Shown here: positions 16,745-26,566 of the stretch, in pieces | Layout: each line of letters begins with the position of its first letter | How positions within the stretch are numbered: position 1 is the first letter of the stretch | Assembly (NCBI RefSeq): GCF_900109745.1 | Contig: NZ_FOAV01000017.1 | Span: 36,802 to 100,801 of the forward strand | DNA: 64,000 nucleotides | Reading direction: 5' to 3' | From: Roseateles sp. YR242 | Lineage (GTDB): Bacteria; Pseudomonadota; Gammaproteobacteria; Burkholderiales; Burkholderiaceae_C | The notes under the pieces: model-generated | What the model was told of the DNA's origin: nothing | Seen by the model: only the letters and a program-made list of their open reading frames with translations | Database searches by the model: none | Translations under genes and position numbers: made by a program

Positions 16745-17623
16745 ATGGAGCTCTACCAGCTGAAAAGTTTCCTGGCCGTGGTGGCCGAACGCAACCTCAC
16801 TCGGGCGGCGGAAAAGGTGTTCACCAGCGTGCCTGCGGTCAGTGCCCAGATCAAGGCGCTGGAGGAGGAACTCGGGGTGCTGCTCTTCGAGCGCAGCTCA
16901 CGCGGCATGGCGCTCACACCCGCGGGTGAACGGCTGGCCGAGGAGGCGCGTCGCACGATGGACGCCGCCCAGCGCATGCGCCAGGCCGCCGCGCAGATCC
17001 GTGGCGCGGTGCAGGGGGTGTTGCGCATGGGCACGGTGAGCGACCCGATCGCGCTGCGGCTGGGCGAGGTCATGGTGCAGCTGGCGCAGCGGCATCCCGA
17101 GGTGGCCCTGCAGCTTCACCAGCGCCTGTCGCTGCAGAGCATCCACGCCCTGCGGCGCGGGGAGGTGGACTGCGCCTACGTGCTGAATGCGGACGAATCG
17201 GTGGAGGGCATCCGGCTGCACCGGCTCAGCCGGCTGGAGGTGGTGGTGGCCATGCCGCTTCAACTGGCGCAGACTGCCTGGCCCCAGGATCTGCAGGCCC
17301 TGCTGGCGTTGCCCTGGATCAACACGCCGCCGGACTGCGGGCTGCGCCCGGCCATGGAAGCGCTGTTTGCCAGTGGGTCTCGCGAACTCCCGCAAGGACC
17401 CATGGCGGAAACCGAAGGTGCCGTACGCGGCATGGTGGCCAGCGGGATGGGACTGGGGCTGCTGCGCCGGGACCAGGCTGAAGCCGCCGAACGGGCGGGT
17501 GAACTGCGCCTCTGGCCGCACTGGTCCACCGTCACCTGGCTGTGCTGGATGCAAAAGGACACGCCCCATGAAGAGCCGGCCCTGACCGCGCTGAGGGAGC
17601 TGGTGACGGAAGTCTGGCGCTGA
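16745..17623 (+). CDS. LysR-family transcriptional regulator
   Basis: A 292-residue LysR regulator. The start at 16745 gives the classical N-terminus MELYQLKSFLAVVAERNLTRAAE with the winged HTH in residues 1-60 (FTSVPAVSAQIKALEEELGVLLFER). Residues about 90-290 are the periplasmic-binding-like effector domain. Divergent arrangement with the EamA exporter suggests that it senses a compound which that protein exports. Confidence 0.92.
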   Translation: MELYQLKSFLAVVAERNLTRAAEKVFTSVPAVSAQIKALEEELGVLLFERSSRGMALTPAGERLAEEARRTMDAAQRMRQAAAQIRGAVQGVLRMGTVSDPIALRLGEVMVQLAQRHPEVALQLHQRLSLQSIHALRRGEVDCAYVLNADESVEGIRLHRLSRLEVVVAMPLQLAQTAWPQDLQALLALPWINTPPDCGLRPAMEALFASGSRELPQGPMAETEGAVRGMVASGMGLGLLRRDQAEAAERAGELRLWPHWSTVTWLCWMQKDTPHEEPALTALRELVTEVWR

Positions 17624-17714
17624 GGCGCTCCCTGGACTGCGATACTCCCGTCAAACAGAACACCAAGGGTGCTGCGTGCTGGCACGGCGGCCCTTGCAAA
17701 GCCCAGGAGCTTGT

Positions 17715-18515
17715 GTGGAGACATTGCAGATCGCGACCGATGCGCGCGGCGTGGCGCGCGTGACGATGAACCGGCCGGAGGTGTTCAACGCCTTCAACGA
17801 GGCCATGATCGCCGACCTCACCGAGGCGTTTGCCCAGTTGGGTGAAGACGCCGCTGTTCGGGTGATCGTGCTGGCCGGTGCCGGCAAGGCTTTCAGCGCG
17901 GGTGCGGACATCCAGTGGATGAAGCGGGCCGCCGAGGCCTCCCAGGAGTGGAACCTGGCGGACGCGCGTCGCTTTGCGGCCATGCTGGATGGGCTGGCGC
18001 GTTGCCCCAAACCCACCATCGCCCAGGTGCATGGCGTGGCGCTGGGCGGTGGCGTGGGGCTGACCCTGGCCTGTGATCTGGCCCTGGCCACGACCACGGC
18101 GCAGTTCGCGGTGAGCGAAGCCCGCTTCGGTATCTTGCCTGCCGTCATCGGGCCCTATGTGGTGAATGCCGTCGGGCCTCGGCAAGCGCGTCGGCTGGCG
18201 CTGACGGCCAGCCGTATCGATGCGCAGGAAGCGCTGCAACTGGGGCTGGTGCAGCAGGTGGTGGCTGCGGAGGCGATGGACACCGCGGTGGAAGCTGTGG
18301 TGACCGATCTGCTGGCCGGCGGGCCGCAGGCACAGACGGAGATCAAGCGCTTGCTCGCGCAGTTGGCGGTGGGCCCGATCACGCATCAGGTGCGTGAACT
18401 GACGGCACAGACCATTGCGCGCGTGCGCACCGGGCCGGAGGCGCGTGACGGTTTTACCGCCTTCCTGGCCAAGCAGCCCGCCCCCTGGCTGCCGCCGTCG
18501 GGAGAAGCGCCATGA
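17715..18515 (+). CDS. Enoyl-CoA hydratase/isomerase family protein
   Basis: A 266-residue crotonase. The oxyanion-hole motifs are AGKAFSAGADIQWMKR (about residues 58-73) and VALGGGVGLTLACDLALA (about 104-121). FSAGAD followed by WMKR resembles methylglutaconyl-CoA hydratases (LiuC) as much as generic enoyl-CoA hydratases, so leucine or fatty-acid breakdown are both possible. I chose the GTG at 17715 because AGGAG lies 5 bases upstream; the GTG at 17676 has no such site. The stop overlaps the next start (ATGA), so it works with the following dehydrogenase. Confidence 0.87.
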   Translation: METLQIATDARGVARVTMNRPEVFNAFNEAMIADLTEAFAQLGEDAAVRVIVLAGAGKAFSAGADIQWMKRAAEASQEWNLADARRFAAMLDGLARCPKPTIAQVHGVALGGGVGLTLACDLALATTTAQFAVSEARFGILPAVIGPYVVNAVGPRQARRLALTASRIDAQEALQLGLVQQVVAAEAMDTAVEAVVTDLLAGGPQAQTEIKRLLAQLAVGPITHQVRELTAQTIARVRTGPEARDGFTAFLAKQPAPWLPPSGEAP

Positions 18516-20044
18516 GCGCCGCGTCCTCCCCCACGGCCTGGCGCGTGCTGAACGCTGTCTCGGCGGAGGCGCCGGTCGCGGTGATTGGCGCCGGGGTGAT
18601 GGGGGCTGGCATTGCCCAGGTGGCGGCACAGGCCGGACATCCCGTGCAGTTGATGGACGCGCGCGAAGGCGCAGCCCTGGCGGCGATCGGCAAGATCGGC
18701 CAGGCCCTGGCCGGTTTGGTGGCCAAGGGGCGGATGGCCGCCGAGGAACGTGACGCCGTGATGGCCCGGCTGCAGGCTGCGGACCGCGTCGCCGATCTGG
18801 CGGGGGCCGCGCTGGTGGTGGAAGTGATCATCGAGCAACTGGAGCCCAAACGGGCTTTGCTCAAGGAATTGGATGCCCTGCTGGCACCGGACGCACTCAT
18901 CGCCTCCAACACTTCCTCCATCAGCATCACCGCCTTGGCCAACGGCATGGCCACGCCGCAGCGCCTCGTGGGCATGCACTTCTTCAACCCCGTGCCCCTC
19001 ATGAAGCTGGTGGAGGTGGTGTGGGGCGCCGAGACGGACGCCGCGGCCGCGTCAGCCATCGAGCAACTGGCACGGCGCTGGGGCAAGACACCGGTGCATG
19101 CCAGGTCCACGCCGGGCTTCATCGTCAACCGGATTGCCCGCCCTTATTACGCCGAAACCCTGCAGGTGCTGCAGGAGCAGGGGGGGCCACCGGCACTGGT
19201 GGACCGTGCCCTGCGAAGTGCCGGCTTCCGGATGGGCCCCTGCGAGCTGATGGACCTGATCGGGCACGACACGAATGCGCTGGTGACGCAGTCGGTCTTC
19301 GAGGCCAACTTTGGCGACAAGCGCTTCCAACCGTCGCTGGTGCAGCGTGCGCTGGTGGATGGCGGACGCCTGGGCCGCAAGGTGGGCAAAGGCTTTTACG
19401 ACGGTGTGCCCGAGGCGCCGCCACCGGTGGCTGCGCCCATCGGCGCCGCGCCTGGCGTCACGCTTGCGGGGCAGGGGCCGCTGGTGGACCGCCTGGCGGG
19501 CTGGCTGACGCATCGCGGCCTGGATTTCTTGGCCGCGCCGGACCAGGACTGGCAGGGCCTGGCGCTCCATGGCCTGGAGCTGCACCTCACGGATGGCCGC
19601 TGTGCGGCGGCGCTGGCGCAGCAACGCCGCCAGCCCAGCCTGGCAGTGATCGATTGGCCGCTGGCGCCGGACCGGGCCGACGGCCTGGCCATCGCCTTCG
19701 CCCCCCGCGTGGACGGCATGCATCGCGAAGCGGCCCGGCAGTTGCTCCGTCATCTTGGATGGGAGCCGTTGGAGCTGCGCGACATTCCGGGCCTGGTCGT
19801 CGCCCGCACCATCGCGATGCTGGTCAATGAGGCTGCCGATGCCGTGTGGCAGGGCGTCTGTGATGCCGAGGCCGCCGATACCGCAATGAAGCTGGGCGTG
19901 AACTACCCGGCCGGACCCTTCGAGTGGCTCGCGGCCCTGGGCCCGGCAACCGTGGCCGCCATGCTGGATGCGCTGTTCAACAGCTACCGAAGCGAGCGTT
20001 ATCGCGTCAGCCCCTTGCTGCGCCATCAGGTCTGGGCGGGCTGA
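18512..20044 (+). CDS. 3-hydroxyacyl-CoA dehydrogenase (PaaH/FadB-like)
   Basis: A 510-residue NAD-dependent dehydrogenase. It has a Rossmann motif (VIGAGVMGAGIAQVAAQAG, about residues 24-42), the catalytic-region HFFNPVPLMKLVE segment, and two C-terminal helical domains (GFIVNRIARPYY and, duplicated near the end, GLVVARTIAMLVNEA). The duplicated C-terminal half is typical of PaaH-type enzymes. It overlaps the crotonase gene by 4 bp, forming a hydration-oxidation pair for an acyl-CoA intermediate. The nearby 3-oxoadipyl-CoA thiolase suggests phenylacetate or beta-ketoadipate chemistry, but the cluster is incomplete. Confidence 0.9.
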   Translation: MSAASSPTAWRVLNAVSAEAPVAVIGAGVMGAGIAQVAAQAGHPVQLMDAREGAALAAIGKIGQALAGLVAKGRMAAEERDAVMARLQAADRVADLAGAALVVEVIIEQLEPKRALLKELDALLAPDALIASNTSSISITALANGMATPQRLVGMHFFNPVPLMKLVEVVWGAETDAAAASAIEQLARRWGKTPVHARSTPGFIVNRIARPYYAETLQVLQEQGGPPALVDRALRSAGFRMGPCELMDLIGHDTNALVTQSVFEANFGDKRFQPSLVQRALVDGGRLGRKVGKGFYDGVPEAPPPVAAPIGAAPGVTLAGQGPLVDRLAGWLTHRGLDFLAAPDQDWQGLALHGLELHLTDGRCAAALAQQRRQPSLAVIDWPLAPDRADGLAIAFAPRVDGMHREAARQLLRHLGWEPLELRDIPGLVVARTIAMLVNEAADAVWQGVCDAEAADTAMKLGVNYPAGPFEWLAALGPATVAAMLDALFNSYRSERYRVSPLLRHQVWAG

Positions 20045-20052
20045 GCCCCATG

Positions 20053-20086
20053 AAAAAACGCCGCGGCGGTGAACCGCGGCGGCGTT
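20053..20086 (-). terminator. Terminator for the IclR-type gene
   Basis: AACGCCGC (20057-20064) pairs with GCGGCGTT (20079-20086), with an inner CGGT/ACCG stem. Read on the minus strand the hairpin is followed by a run of six T, so it mainly ends the IclR-type transcript. Confidence 0.75.
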
Positions 20087-20120
20087 GATCACAGAAGCAG
20101 GCGCTGTTCCGCGCCGGCGA

Positions 20121-20960
20121 CTACAGCAGCATGCGCAGGTGGGCCTGGGCCTGCAGCAGCGGGGGCAGGCAGTGCTCGACCATCTGCTCCATGCTCATGC
20201 GCGAGGCGTGCACGCTGATGGCCATGGCGGCGACGGTGTCACCCTTGTAGTTCTTCAGCGGCACACCGACCGACCGCAGACCCTGCTCGAGTTCCTGGTC
20301 GATCAGCGCATAGCCCTGGGCGCGGGCACGGGCGATCTCGATGCGCAGGCGCTCGGGATGGGTGATGGTGTGCGGGGTCAGGGCGCTCAGTTCCTGGCGG
20401 GCGATGAAGGCATCCACATCGGCCTGCGATTGCGCGGCCAGCAGCACGCGGCCGTTGGCGGTGCAATAAGCCGGCACGCGGGTGCCCGGTTGCAGGGTGG
20501 GGGAGACCACCCGGCCGGCGCTGGTGGCCGAGATGCAGATGACGTCGTTGCCATCCAGCACGCCAGCGGAGCTGGCTTCCTTCATCGCATAAGCCAGCTT
20601 GTGCAGTTCGGGCTCGATGATGCGGGGCAGGCGGGCGGAGTGCATGTAGCTCTGGCCCAGGCGCAGCACCTTGGGGGTCAGGGCAAACATCTTGCGGTCC
20701 TGCGAGACGAAACCCAGGTGGGTCAGCGTCAGCAGGTAGCGGCGTGCAGCGGCGCGGGTCAGGCCCGTGCGGCCAGCCACTTCGCTGATGGTCAGGCGGG
20801 GACGTTCCTGATCGAAGGCCTCGATCACGGCCAGACCCTTTTCCAGGCCGGCGACCAGATCCCGCTTCAGCGGACCGGTACGAACTTCTTCGGTGGTGGA
20901 CTCTATGGAAACAACCGCCGAGGCGGTCAATTCATCGTCAAGGGAGCGTTCAGCGGACAT
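20121..20960 (-). CDS. IclR-family regulator, PcaR-like
   Basis: A 279-residue IclR regulator. The HTH lies at about residues 45-90 (LTISEVAGRTGLTRAAARRYLLTL), followed by the IclR effector domain with AYCTANGRVLLAAQ and GYALIDQELEQGLRSVGVPL. The overall form matches PcaR/PobR-type regulators of the beta-ketoadipate pathway, and a 3-oxoadipyl-CoA thiolase gene lies upstream on the same strand. The ATG at 20960 avoids an unconserved basic extension. A TATAGT -10 candidate lies on the minus strand at 21021-21026. Confidence 0.85.
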   Translation of the reverse strand: MSAERSLDDELTASAVVSIESTTEEVRTGPLKRDLVAGLEKGLAVIEAFDQERPRLTISEVAGRTGLTRAAARRYLLTLTHLGFVSQDRKMFALTPKVLRLGQSYMHSARLPRIIEPELHKLAYAMKEASSAGVLDGNDVICISATSAGRVVSPTLQPGTRVPAYCTANGRVLLAAQSQADVDAFIARQELSALTPHTITHPERLRIEIARARAQGYALIDQELEQGLRSVGVPLKNYKGDTVAAMAISVHASRMSMEQMVEHCLPPLLQAQAHLRMLL

Positions 20961-21605
20961 GGCAAACCATCTTTGCGTTTGACGCCCAAATCTGCTGGGC
21001 GTGGGCAGGAGATGTCCGCCACTATAGGGACAACCCTGTGAAGAATCTTTGCCAGGGCAATTGTTTTCGACGCTATCCGCACGCTTGTGCACCAACTTGA
21101 GGAATTTGTGACGAGCATCGCCCCACGACCGCCAAATTGGGGGTGTGTTGGGCGGTCATCGCAAATCGGGTTGAGCGGAGCGGCTGCGAAGGGCGATGGA
21201 CAACAACAAAAACGAGGCGGACCTATCAAAAGTGGTCATACAACTCATATATGAGCGGTATGCGCCACTGATCGAAGTCAGTATCCCATGCGATGTGCGA
21301 TTACCGCTTACGTGAATGGGACCGTTGTCATGACAATTTTTCAGCCTCTGTTGAATTTTGCTTATGCGTGTCTTACGCGTACGACAGCGCGCCAACCGCC
21401 CGGGCAGTCGAGCAGCCGCTCAAACCGGGCGAAGCGGGGTATGTCAGGGCGCTGAAGTTGGGCATCGGGCGCTCGGGCAACAGCTTGCGCTGTACGCCGC
21501 CCAGCGAGGAGTGACCGATTCGGAGAGCGCTGAAGCGTCAATAAGCCGCCGTGGGTCCACAAGCACCGCAGGATGACGTACGGCGTGCGGCACCTGACCA
21601 AGTCG
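20961..21605. other. 645-bp gap without a supported gene
   Basis: The gap between the IclR-type and thiolase genes is lower in GC than its flanks, mainly 21050-21360, and holds only short unsupported reading frames. An imperfect palindrome (CATACAACTCATATATG) lies near 21237-21253 and could be a regulator site. It may include the promoter region of the IclR-type gene and the remnant of a lost gene; no similarity was recognised. Confidence 0.4.
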
Positions 21606-22805
21606 TCAGACGCGTTCAACGACCACCGCGATGCCCTGGCCCACGCCGATGCACATGGTGCACAGCGCGTAGCGCCCACCCGTGCGCTGCAACTGATGGA
21701 CGGCTGTCGCCACCAGCCGGGCGCCGCTGGCCCCCAGCGGGTGACCCAGTGCAATGGCGCCGCCGTTGGGATTGACGCGAGGGTCATCGTCCTGGAGCCC
21801 CAGGTCGCGCAGGACCGCCAGGCCCTGGGCGGCAAACGCCTCGTTGAGTTCAATCACGTCCATCTGCGCCAGCGTCAGTCCCACCTGTGCCAGCACCTTG
21901 CGGCTGGCCGGGGCGGGCCCGATGCCCATGATGCGTGGCGGCACACCGGCGGTGGCCATGCCCAGCACACGGGCCTTGGGGGTCAGGCCATGACGGCGCA
22001 CGCCTTCCTCACTGGCCATGAGCAGGGCGCAGCTGCCGTCGTTGACGCCCGAGGCATTGCCGGCCGTGACCGTGCCGTCCGGGCGTACCACGCCCTTGAG
22101 CCGAGCCAGCGCTTCAAGGCTGGTCTCGCGCGGATGCTCGTCCTGCGTCACCACGACCGGATCGCCTTTTTTCTGCGTCAGCGTCACCGGGCAGATTTCC
22201 TCGTCGAAGAAGCCGCTGCGCTGGGCGGCCAGGGCCTTGGTCTGGCTGGTCAGGGCCATGCGGTCCTGCGCCTCGCGCTCGATGCCGAAGTCGCTGGCGA
22301 CGTTTTCCGCCGTCTCCGGCATCGCATCCACACCGTACTGGGCCTTCATCAGCGGGTTGATGAAGCGCCAGCCGATGGTGGTGTCGTAGAGCGCGGTGCT
22401 GCGAGAGAAGGCACTCTCCGCCTTGGGCATGACAAACGGCGCGCGGCTCATGCTTTCCACGCCACCGGCCAGCATCAGATGGGTCTCGCCAGCGCGCAGG
22501 GCACGGGCGGCTGTGCCCACCGCATCCATGCCGGAGCCGCACAGGCGGTTCAGGGTCATGCCGCCCACGCCCACCGGCAGCCCGGCCAACAGGCCCGCCA
22601 TGCGGGCCACGTTGCGGTTGTCCTCGCCGGCCTGATTGGCGCAGCCGTAGAGAATGTCGTCCAGCGCTTCCCAATCCAGCGATGCATGGCGGGCGATCAG
22701 CGCCCGGATCGGCCAGGCGCCCAGGTCATCTGCCCGCACTGACGACAGGGCGCCCCCGTAGCGACCAAAGGGGGTGCGCTGCGCGTCACAAATGTAGGCA
22801 AACAT
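21606..22805 (-). CDS. pcaF: 3-oxoadipyl-CoA thiolase (PcaF/PaaJ)
   Basis: A 399-residue thiolase that cleaves 3-oxoadipyl-CoA to succinyl-CoA and acetyl-CoA. The PcaF/PaaJ branch is recognised by [20 protein letters not shown] at the N-terminus, [17 protein letters not shown] and the [12 protein letters not shown] segment. The nucleophile Cys90 region (NRLCGSGMD), [14 protein letters not shown] and [10 protein letters not shown] are all intact. The other beta-ketoadipate or phenylacetate genes are not here; only the PcaR-like regulator downstream hints at the pathway. The gene is divergent from the HD-GYP gene. Confidence 0.93.
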   Translation of the reverse strand: MFAYICDAQRTPFGRYGGALSSVRADDLGAWPIRALIARHASLDWEALDDILYGCANQAGEDNRNVARMAGLLAGLPVGVGGMTLNRLCGSGMDAVGTAARALRAGETHLMLAGGVESMSRAPFVMPKAESAFSRSTALYDTTIGWRFINPLMKAQYGVDAMPETAENVASDFGIEREAQDRMALTSQTKALAAQRSGFFDEEICPVTLTQKKGDPVVVTQDEHPRETSLEALARLKGVVRPDGTVTAGNASGVNDGSCALLMASEEGVRRHGLTPKARVLGMATAGVPPRIMGIGPAPASRKVLAQVGLTLAQMDVIELNEAFAAQGLAVLRDLGLQDDDPRVNPNGGAIALGHPLGASGARLVATAVHQLQRTGGRYALCTMCIGVGQGIAVVVERV

Positions 22806-22998
22806 GACAGTCTCCGGAATCTTTATGAGAATAGGGGTCTGGAAAGATCATAGAGGTCGGGGAGAAAAAGCTGTGACAAGTTGCACGCAAGCCGTGGGAA
22901 CGTCCGCCGCGTCGCTCCGCTGACCCGAATTTCGCTTAAGTTCCGCCCCTCGTCGCCGAAGCAAATGGGATGAGGGTGAGAGACCCTTTGGGATAAAA

Positions 22999-24276
22999 AT
23001 GAAGGACAAATCGGCCGATCCGTTGATCGATGTCAGCCAGCTCAAGGTGGGAATGTTCATCCACCTGGATCTGGGCTGGATGTCGCATCCGTTTCCGCTG
23101 AGCAGTTTCAAGCTGAGCTCTGACGAGCAACTGCTGATCCTTCGCCGCCTGGGCCTGAAGCAGGTCCGGTGGAGCCCCAGCCGCAGTGATCTGCCGCTGG
23201 AGGCCACGCCCATGCCGCCGCCGCCTCCGCAGGCTCCCGCCGCTACCGCTGCAGACGCTGATCCGGAAAAGGCCCTCCATCGCCAGTTGCTGGCCCAGCA
23301 ACGTGACGCGCTGCTGCTGTGCGAACGCCAGTACGGCGAAGCGTCCACGGCCCTGCGTGACCTGATGGACCTGGTCCCGCGCGAGCCGGTGACGGCCCGC
23401 GACCGTTCCGCCGCCTTGTCCCGCGCGCTGCTGGACAAGATGCTGGTGGAGGGCGACATCAATATCCGCCTGCTCAATGAAGGCGCAGGTGACCGTTCCA
23501 CCGCCCACGCGCTGAACGTGGCCATCATTTCCATGCTGCTGGGCCGGGCCTTCGGCCTGGGCCATGACGAGCTGATGGACCTGGGCCAGGGCGCGCTGCT
23601 GCATGACGTGGGCAAGCTGGAACTGACCCCGCGCTTCCGCCATCGGGACGACAGCTTCACCGGGGCCGAGGTGCAGGCCTACCAGCAGCACGTGGCCAAG
23701 GGTGTGGTGCTGGCTCAGAAGATGGGTGTCAGTGCCGGCCCGTTGCTCATCATTGCGCAGCATCACGAACACGCCGACGGCACGGGCTTCCCTCAGCATC
23801 TGAATGCGGACCGGATGAGCATCCTCGCCCGCATCGTGGCCTTGGTGAACCGCTTCGACGGCCTGTGCAATCCGCTGATCGCGGCGAAGGCCATGACACC
23901 GCACGAGGCGCTGTCGCTGATGTTTGCGCAGGGGCGCAGCCGCTTCGACGCCACCATGCTCAACGCCTTCATCCGCATGATGGGCGTCTACCCGCCGGGC
24001 TCTGCCGTGCAACTGACGGACGACCGCTATGCCCTGGTGGTGGCGGTGAACTCCTCGCGGCCGCTCAAGCCCAGGGTCATGGTGCATGACCCCAAGGTGC
24101 CGCGTGACGAGGCCCTGGTCTTCAACCTGGAAGAGATGCCCGACCTGGGCATCCGCCGCAGCCTCAAGCCGCAGCAGCTGCCGCGCGCATCGATGGATTA
24201 CCTCTCCCCGCGCAGCCGCATCGCCTATTTCTTTGAACCCGTGACCCCGCCGCAGCCCCGGGAGCTGGCGGCGTGA
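22999..24276 (+). CDS. HD-GYP domain protein with DUF3391, putative c-di-GMP phosphodiesterase
   Basis: A 425-residue protein. Residues about 8-60 are DUF3391 (VSQLKVGMFIHLDLGW). The HD-GYP domain follows from about 160, with the metal motif HDVGK and QHHEHADGTGFP. The signature reads GTGFP instead of the usual GYP (normally DGxGYP), while the HD metal ligands are kept, so hydrolytic activity is possible but not assured. Its stop overlaps the start of the GGDEF-EAL gene (GTGA), so the two are probably made together as a cyclic-di-GMP signalling pair. Confidence 0.87.
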   Translation: MKDKSADPLIDVSQLKVGMFIHLDLGWMSHPFPLSSFKLSSDEQLLILRRLGLKQVRWSPSRSDLPLEATPMPPPPPQAPAATAADADPEKALHRQLLAQQRDALLLCERQYGEASTALRDLMDLVPREPVTARDRSAALSRALLDKMLVEGDINIRLLNEGAGDRSTAHALNVAIISMLLGRAFGLGHDELMDLGQGALLHDVGKLELTPRFRHRDDSFTGAEVQAYQQHVAKGVVLAQKMGVSAGPLLIIAQHHEHADGTGFPQHLNADRMSILARIVALVNRFDGLCNPLIAAKAMTPHEALSLMFAQGRSRFDATMLNAFIRMMGVYPPGSAVQLTDDRYALVVAVNSSRPLKPRVMVHDPKVPRDEALVFNLEEMPDLGIRRSLKPQQLPRASMDYLSPRSRIAYFFEPVTPPQPRELAA

Positions 24277-26507
24277 GCACCGTTCCCCCTGCCCGCGGCG
24301 CCACCCTGGTGCCGGATGCGGTCGCGGCCAGCGCCGGCAAGGCGGCTGCTGTGTCGGCGCCTGCCGCGCCTGCGCTGAACCCCGCGTTCCTCCCGCTGAT
24401 CGACGGGTTGCAGGAAGCGGTGTGGCTGATCTGCGCGCGCACGCACGCTGTCGTGGCAGTGAATGCGGCGTCTCGTCAGCTGCTGGGCCTGGACCCGCGT
24501 GACCTGATCGGCAGCAGCATTGAATCCCTGGCTGCCACGCCGGAGGACGCCCTGTTCTGGATGGACGCCGCCATCGGCCGCCGCGAACCGCTGCACACCG
24601 ACACGATGATGCGCCACGCCGACGGCCGCATGCTCTGGGTTTCCCGCCGCATCAGCCATGTGCCGCAGGCGGAGGGCTACGGCCTGTGGCTGATCGCCAT
24701 GCGCGACCAGACGCAGCAGCGCCATCAGGATGAAGAACGCGAAGCCCTGCTGGCTGAACTGCGGGCCACACTGGAATCGACCGCCGACGGCATTCTGGTG
24801 ACCGACCTGGCGGGGCGCATCCGCAGCTTCAACCAGCGGCTGGCGTCGCTGTGGGGTCTGCCGGAAGACCTGCTCAATGAGCGCAACGACGAGGCCGTCC
24901 AGGCCTGGATGCGGCGCAGCGTGGTGGACGGTCCGGCCTATGCGGTCCGGCTGACCGCCATTCAGGAGTCGCCGCTGCTGCACACCAGCGACAACCTGAA
25001 GCTGATCGATGGCCGGGTGCTGGAGCGGGTGTCGCTGCCGCAATGGAGCCGGGGCCGGCCGATCGGCCGCGTCTATTCGTTCCGCGACCTCAGCGAGAAG
25101 CTGGCGGCGCACCAGCGCATCGAGGAGCTTTCCCACAACGACATGCTGACCGGCCTGCCCAACCGCCGCGCGCTGCTGGAGCGCGTGGACTATGCGCAGG
25201 CCATGGCGCGTCGCGAGGTCTCGCCGTTCGCGTTGCTGAATGTGGACCTGGACCGCTTCAAGCAGATCAACGACACGCTCGGCCACGCTTATGGCGACCG
25301 CGTCATCAAGGAAGTGGCGCTGCGGCTGAAGGAGTCGCTGCGCGAGGTGGACACCGTTGCGCGCCTGGACGGCGACGAGTTTGCCCTGCTCATCCACCAG
25401 GCCGACGCCCGGGGCGCCGAACATGCCGCGCGCCGTGTGCAGGAGGCCATGTCGCGGCCGTTCAGCTTCGACACCTTGAGTTTCACGGTGACCTGCAGCA
25501 TCGGCATTGCGCTGTTCCCGGGAGACGGCGCCAGTGCTGAAGACTTGCTGGCCAGCGCCGAGCGCGCCATGCACTGGGTGAAGGAAAGCGGCCGTAGCGC
25601 CTTCCGGTTCCATCAGCCACGCAAGGATGTGGACCTGCTCTCCCGCATGCGTCTGGACCATGCGATGCGCCAGGCCCTGCAGGAGCATGAATTCCGGCTG
25701 CACTTCCAGCCGAAGATCGCGGTGGAGAGCGGCGAGCTGATCGGTGCCGAGGCGCTGATCCGCTGGCGCGATCCGCTGCGCGGCGATGTGCCGCCGTCCG
25801 AATTCATCCCGGTGGCGGAGGAAAGCGGCTTCATCATCGCCATCGGCCAGTGGGTGTTGCAGCAGGCGGTGGCGCAGGCGGCGCAGTGGCTGCGGCAGGG
25901 GCTGCGGGTGCCAGTGGCGGTCAACGTCTCCGCATTGCAGTTCCAGCAGACGCAGTTCGTCGATACCGTGGCGCAGGCCCTGCGTTCGGCCGACCTGCCG
26001 CCGGAACTGCTGGAGCTGGAGCTGACCGAATCGGTGCTGCTGCGTGACGCCGAGGAGGCGCTGCACCGCATGCAGGCCCTGTCGGAACTCGGCATTCAGT
26101 TGGCCATCGATGACTTCGGTACCGGCTATTCGAGCCTGGGTTATCTGAAGCGCTTCCCCATCCAGCGCCTCAAGGTGGACCGCAGCTTCGTGAAGGGCCT
26201 GCCCGGCGACGCCAGCGACGCCGGCATCGTCAATGCCATCGTCCAGATGGGGCGTGCGCTCAACCTGCAGGTGATTGCCGAAGGTGTGGAGACTGATGAA
26301 CAGCGGGCCTTCCTGGCGCGCTGCGGCTGCCAGGAGTACCAGGGCTTCCTGTGTGCGCCGGCGCTGGACCCGCGTGCGTTCGAACATCGCTTCAAGCCGG
26401 TGGAGGCCACCAAACCCAAAGCGGCCGGCGTCACCGCTGCGACCGCATCGGGCATCCCGGCCGTGCCGTTGCAGCAGCCCGCGGTACGGTTGGTCCGCGG
26501 CCGCTGA
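24273..26507 (+). CDS. PAS-PAS-GGDEF-EAL cyclic-di-GMP signalling protein
   Basis: A 744-residue protein with no evident membrane helices, starting at a GTG that overlaps the previous stop. Two PAS-like domains (about residues 35-150 and 165-280) precede a GGDEF domain (LTGLPNRRALLERV, about 292-455) and an EAL domain (about 465-715). The GGDEF signature reads LDGDEF, one residue off consensus. The EAL side looks catalytically complete: GAEALIRW, NVSALQF, ELTESVLL, AIDDFGTGYSSLGYL, KVDRSF and IAEGVET. Net phosphodiesterase activity, perhaps with GTP sensing by the GGDEF domain, is the likeliest reading. Confidence 0.92.
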   Translation: MSTVPPARGATLVPDAVAASAGKAAAVSAPAAPALNPAFLPLIDGLQEAVWLICARTHAVVAVNAASRQLLGLDPRDLIGSSIESLAATPEDALFWMDAAIGRREPLHTDTMMRHADGRMLWVSRRISHVPQAEGYGLWLIAMRDQTQQRHQDEEREALLAELRATLESTADGILVTDLAGRIRSFNQRLASLWGLPEDLLNERNDEAVQAWMRRSVVDGPAYAVRLTAIQESPLLHTSDNLKLIDGRVLERVSLPQWSRGRPIGRVYSFRDLSEKLAAHQRIEELSHNDMLTGLPNRRALLERVDYAQAMARREVSPFALLNVDLDRFKQINDTLGHAYGDRVIKEVALRLKESLREVDTVARLDGDEFALLIHQADARGAEHAARRVQEAMSRPFSFDTLSFTVTCSIGIALFPGDGASAEDLLASAERAMHWVKESGRSAFRFHQPRKDVDLLSRMRLDHAMRQALQEHEFRLHFQPKIAVESGELIGAEALIRWRDPLRGDVPPSEFIPVAEESGFIIAIGQWVLQQAVAQAAQWLRQGLRVPVAVNVSALQFQQTQFVDTVAQALRSADLPPELLELELTESVLLRDAEEALHRMQALSELGIQLAIDDFGTGYSSLGYLKRFPIQRLKVDRSFVKGLPGDASDAGIVNAIVQMGRALNLQVIAEGVETDEQRAFLARCGCQEYQGFLCAPALDPRAFEHRFKPVEATKPKAAGVTAATASGIPAVPLQQPAVRLVRGR

Positions 26508-26566
26508 GTTTCCCTGAGGGCACAATGCACGCATGACCGCCGCTTCCCGGCGGCCAGGAGACAGGC

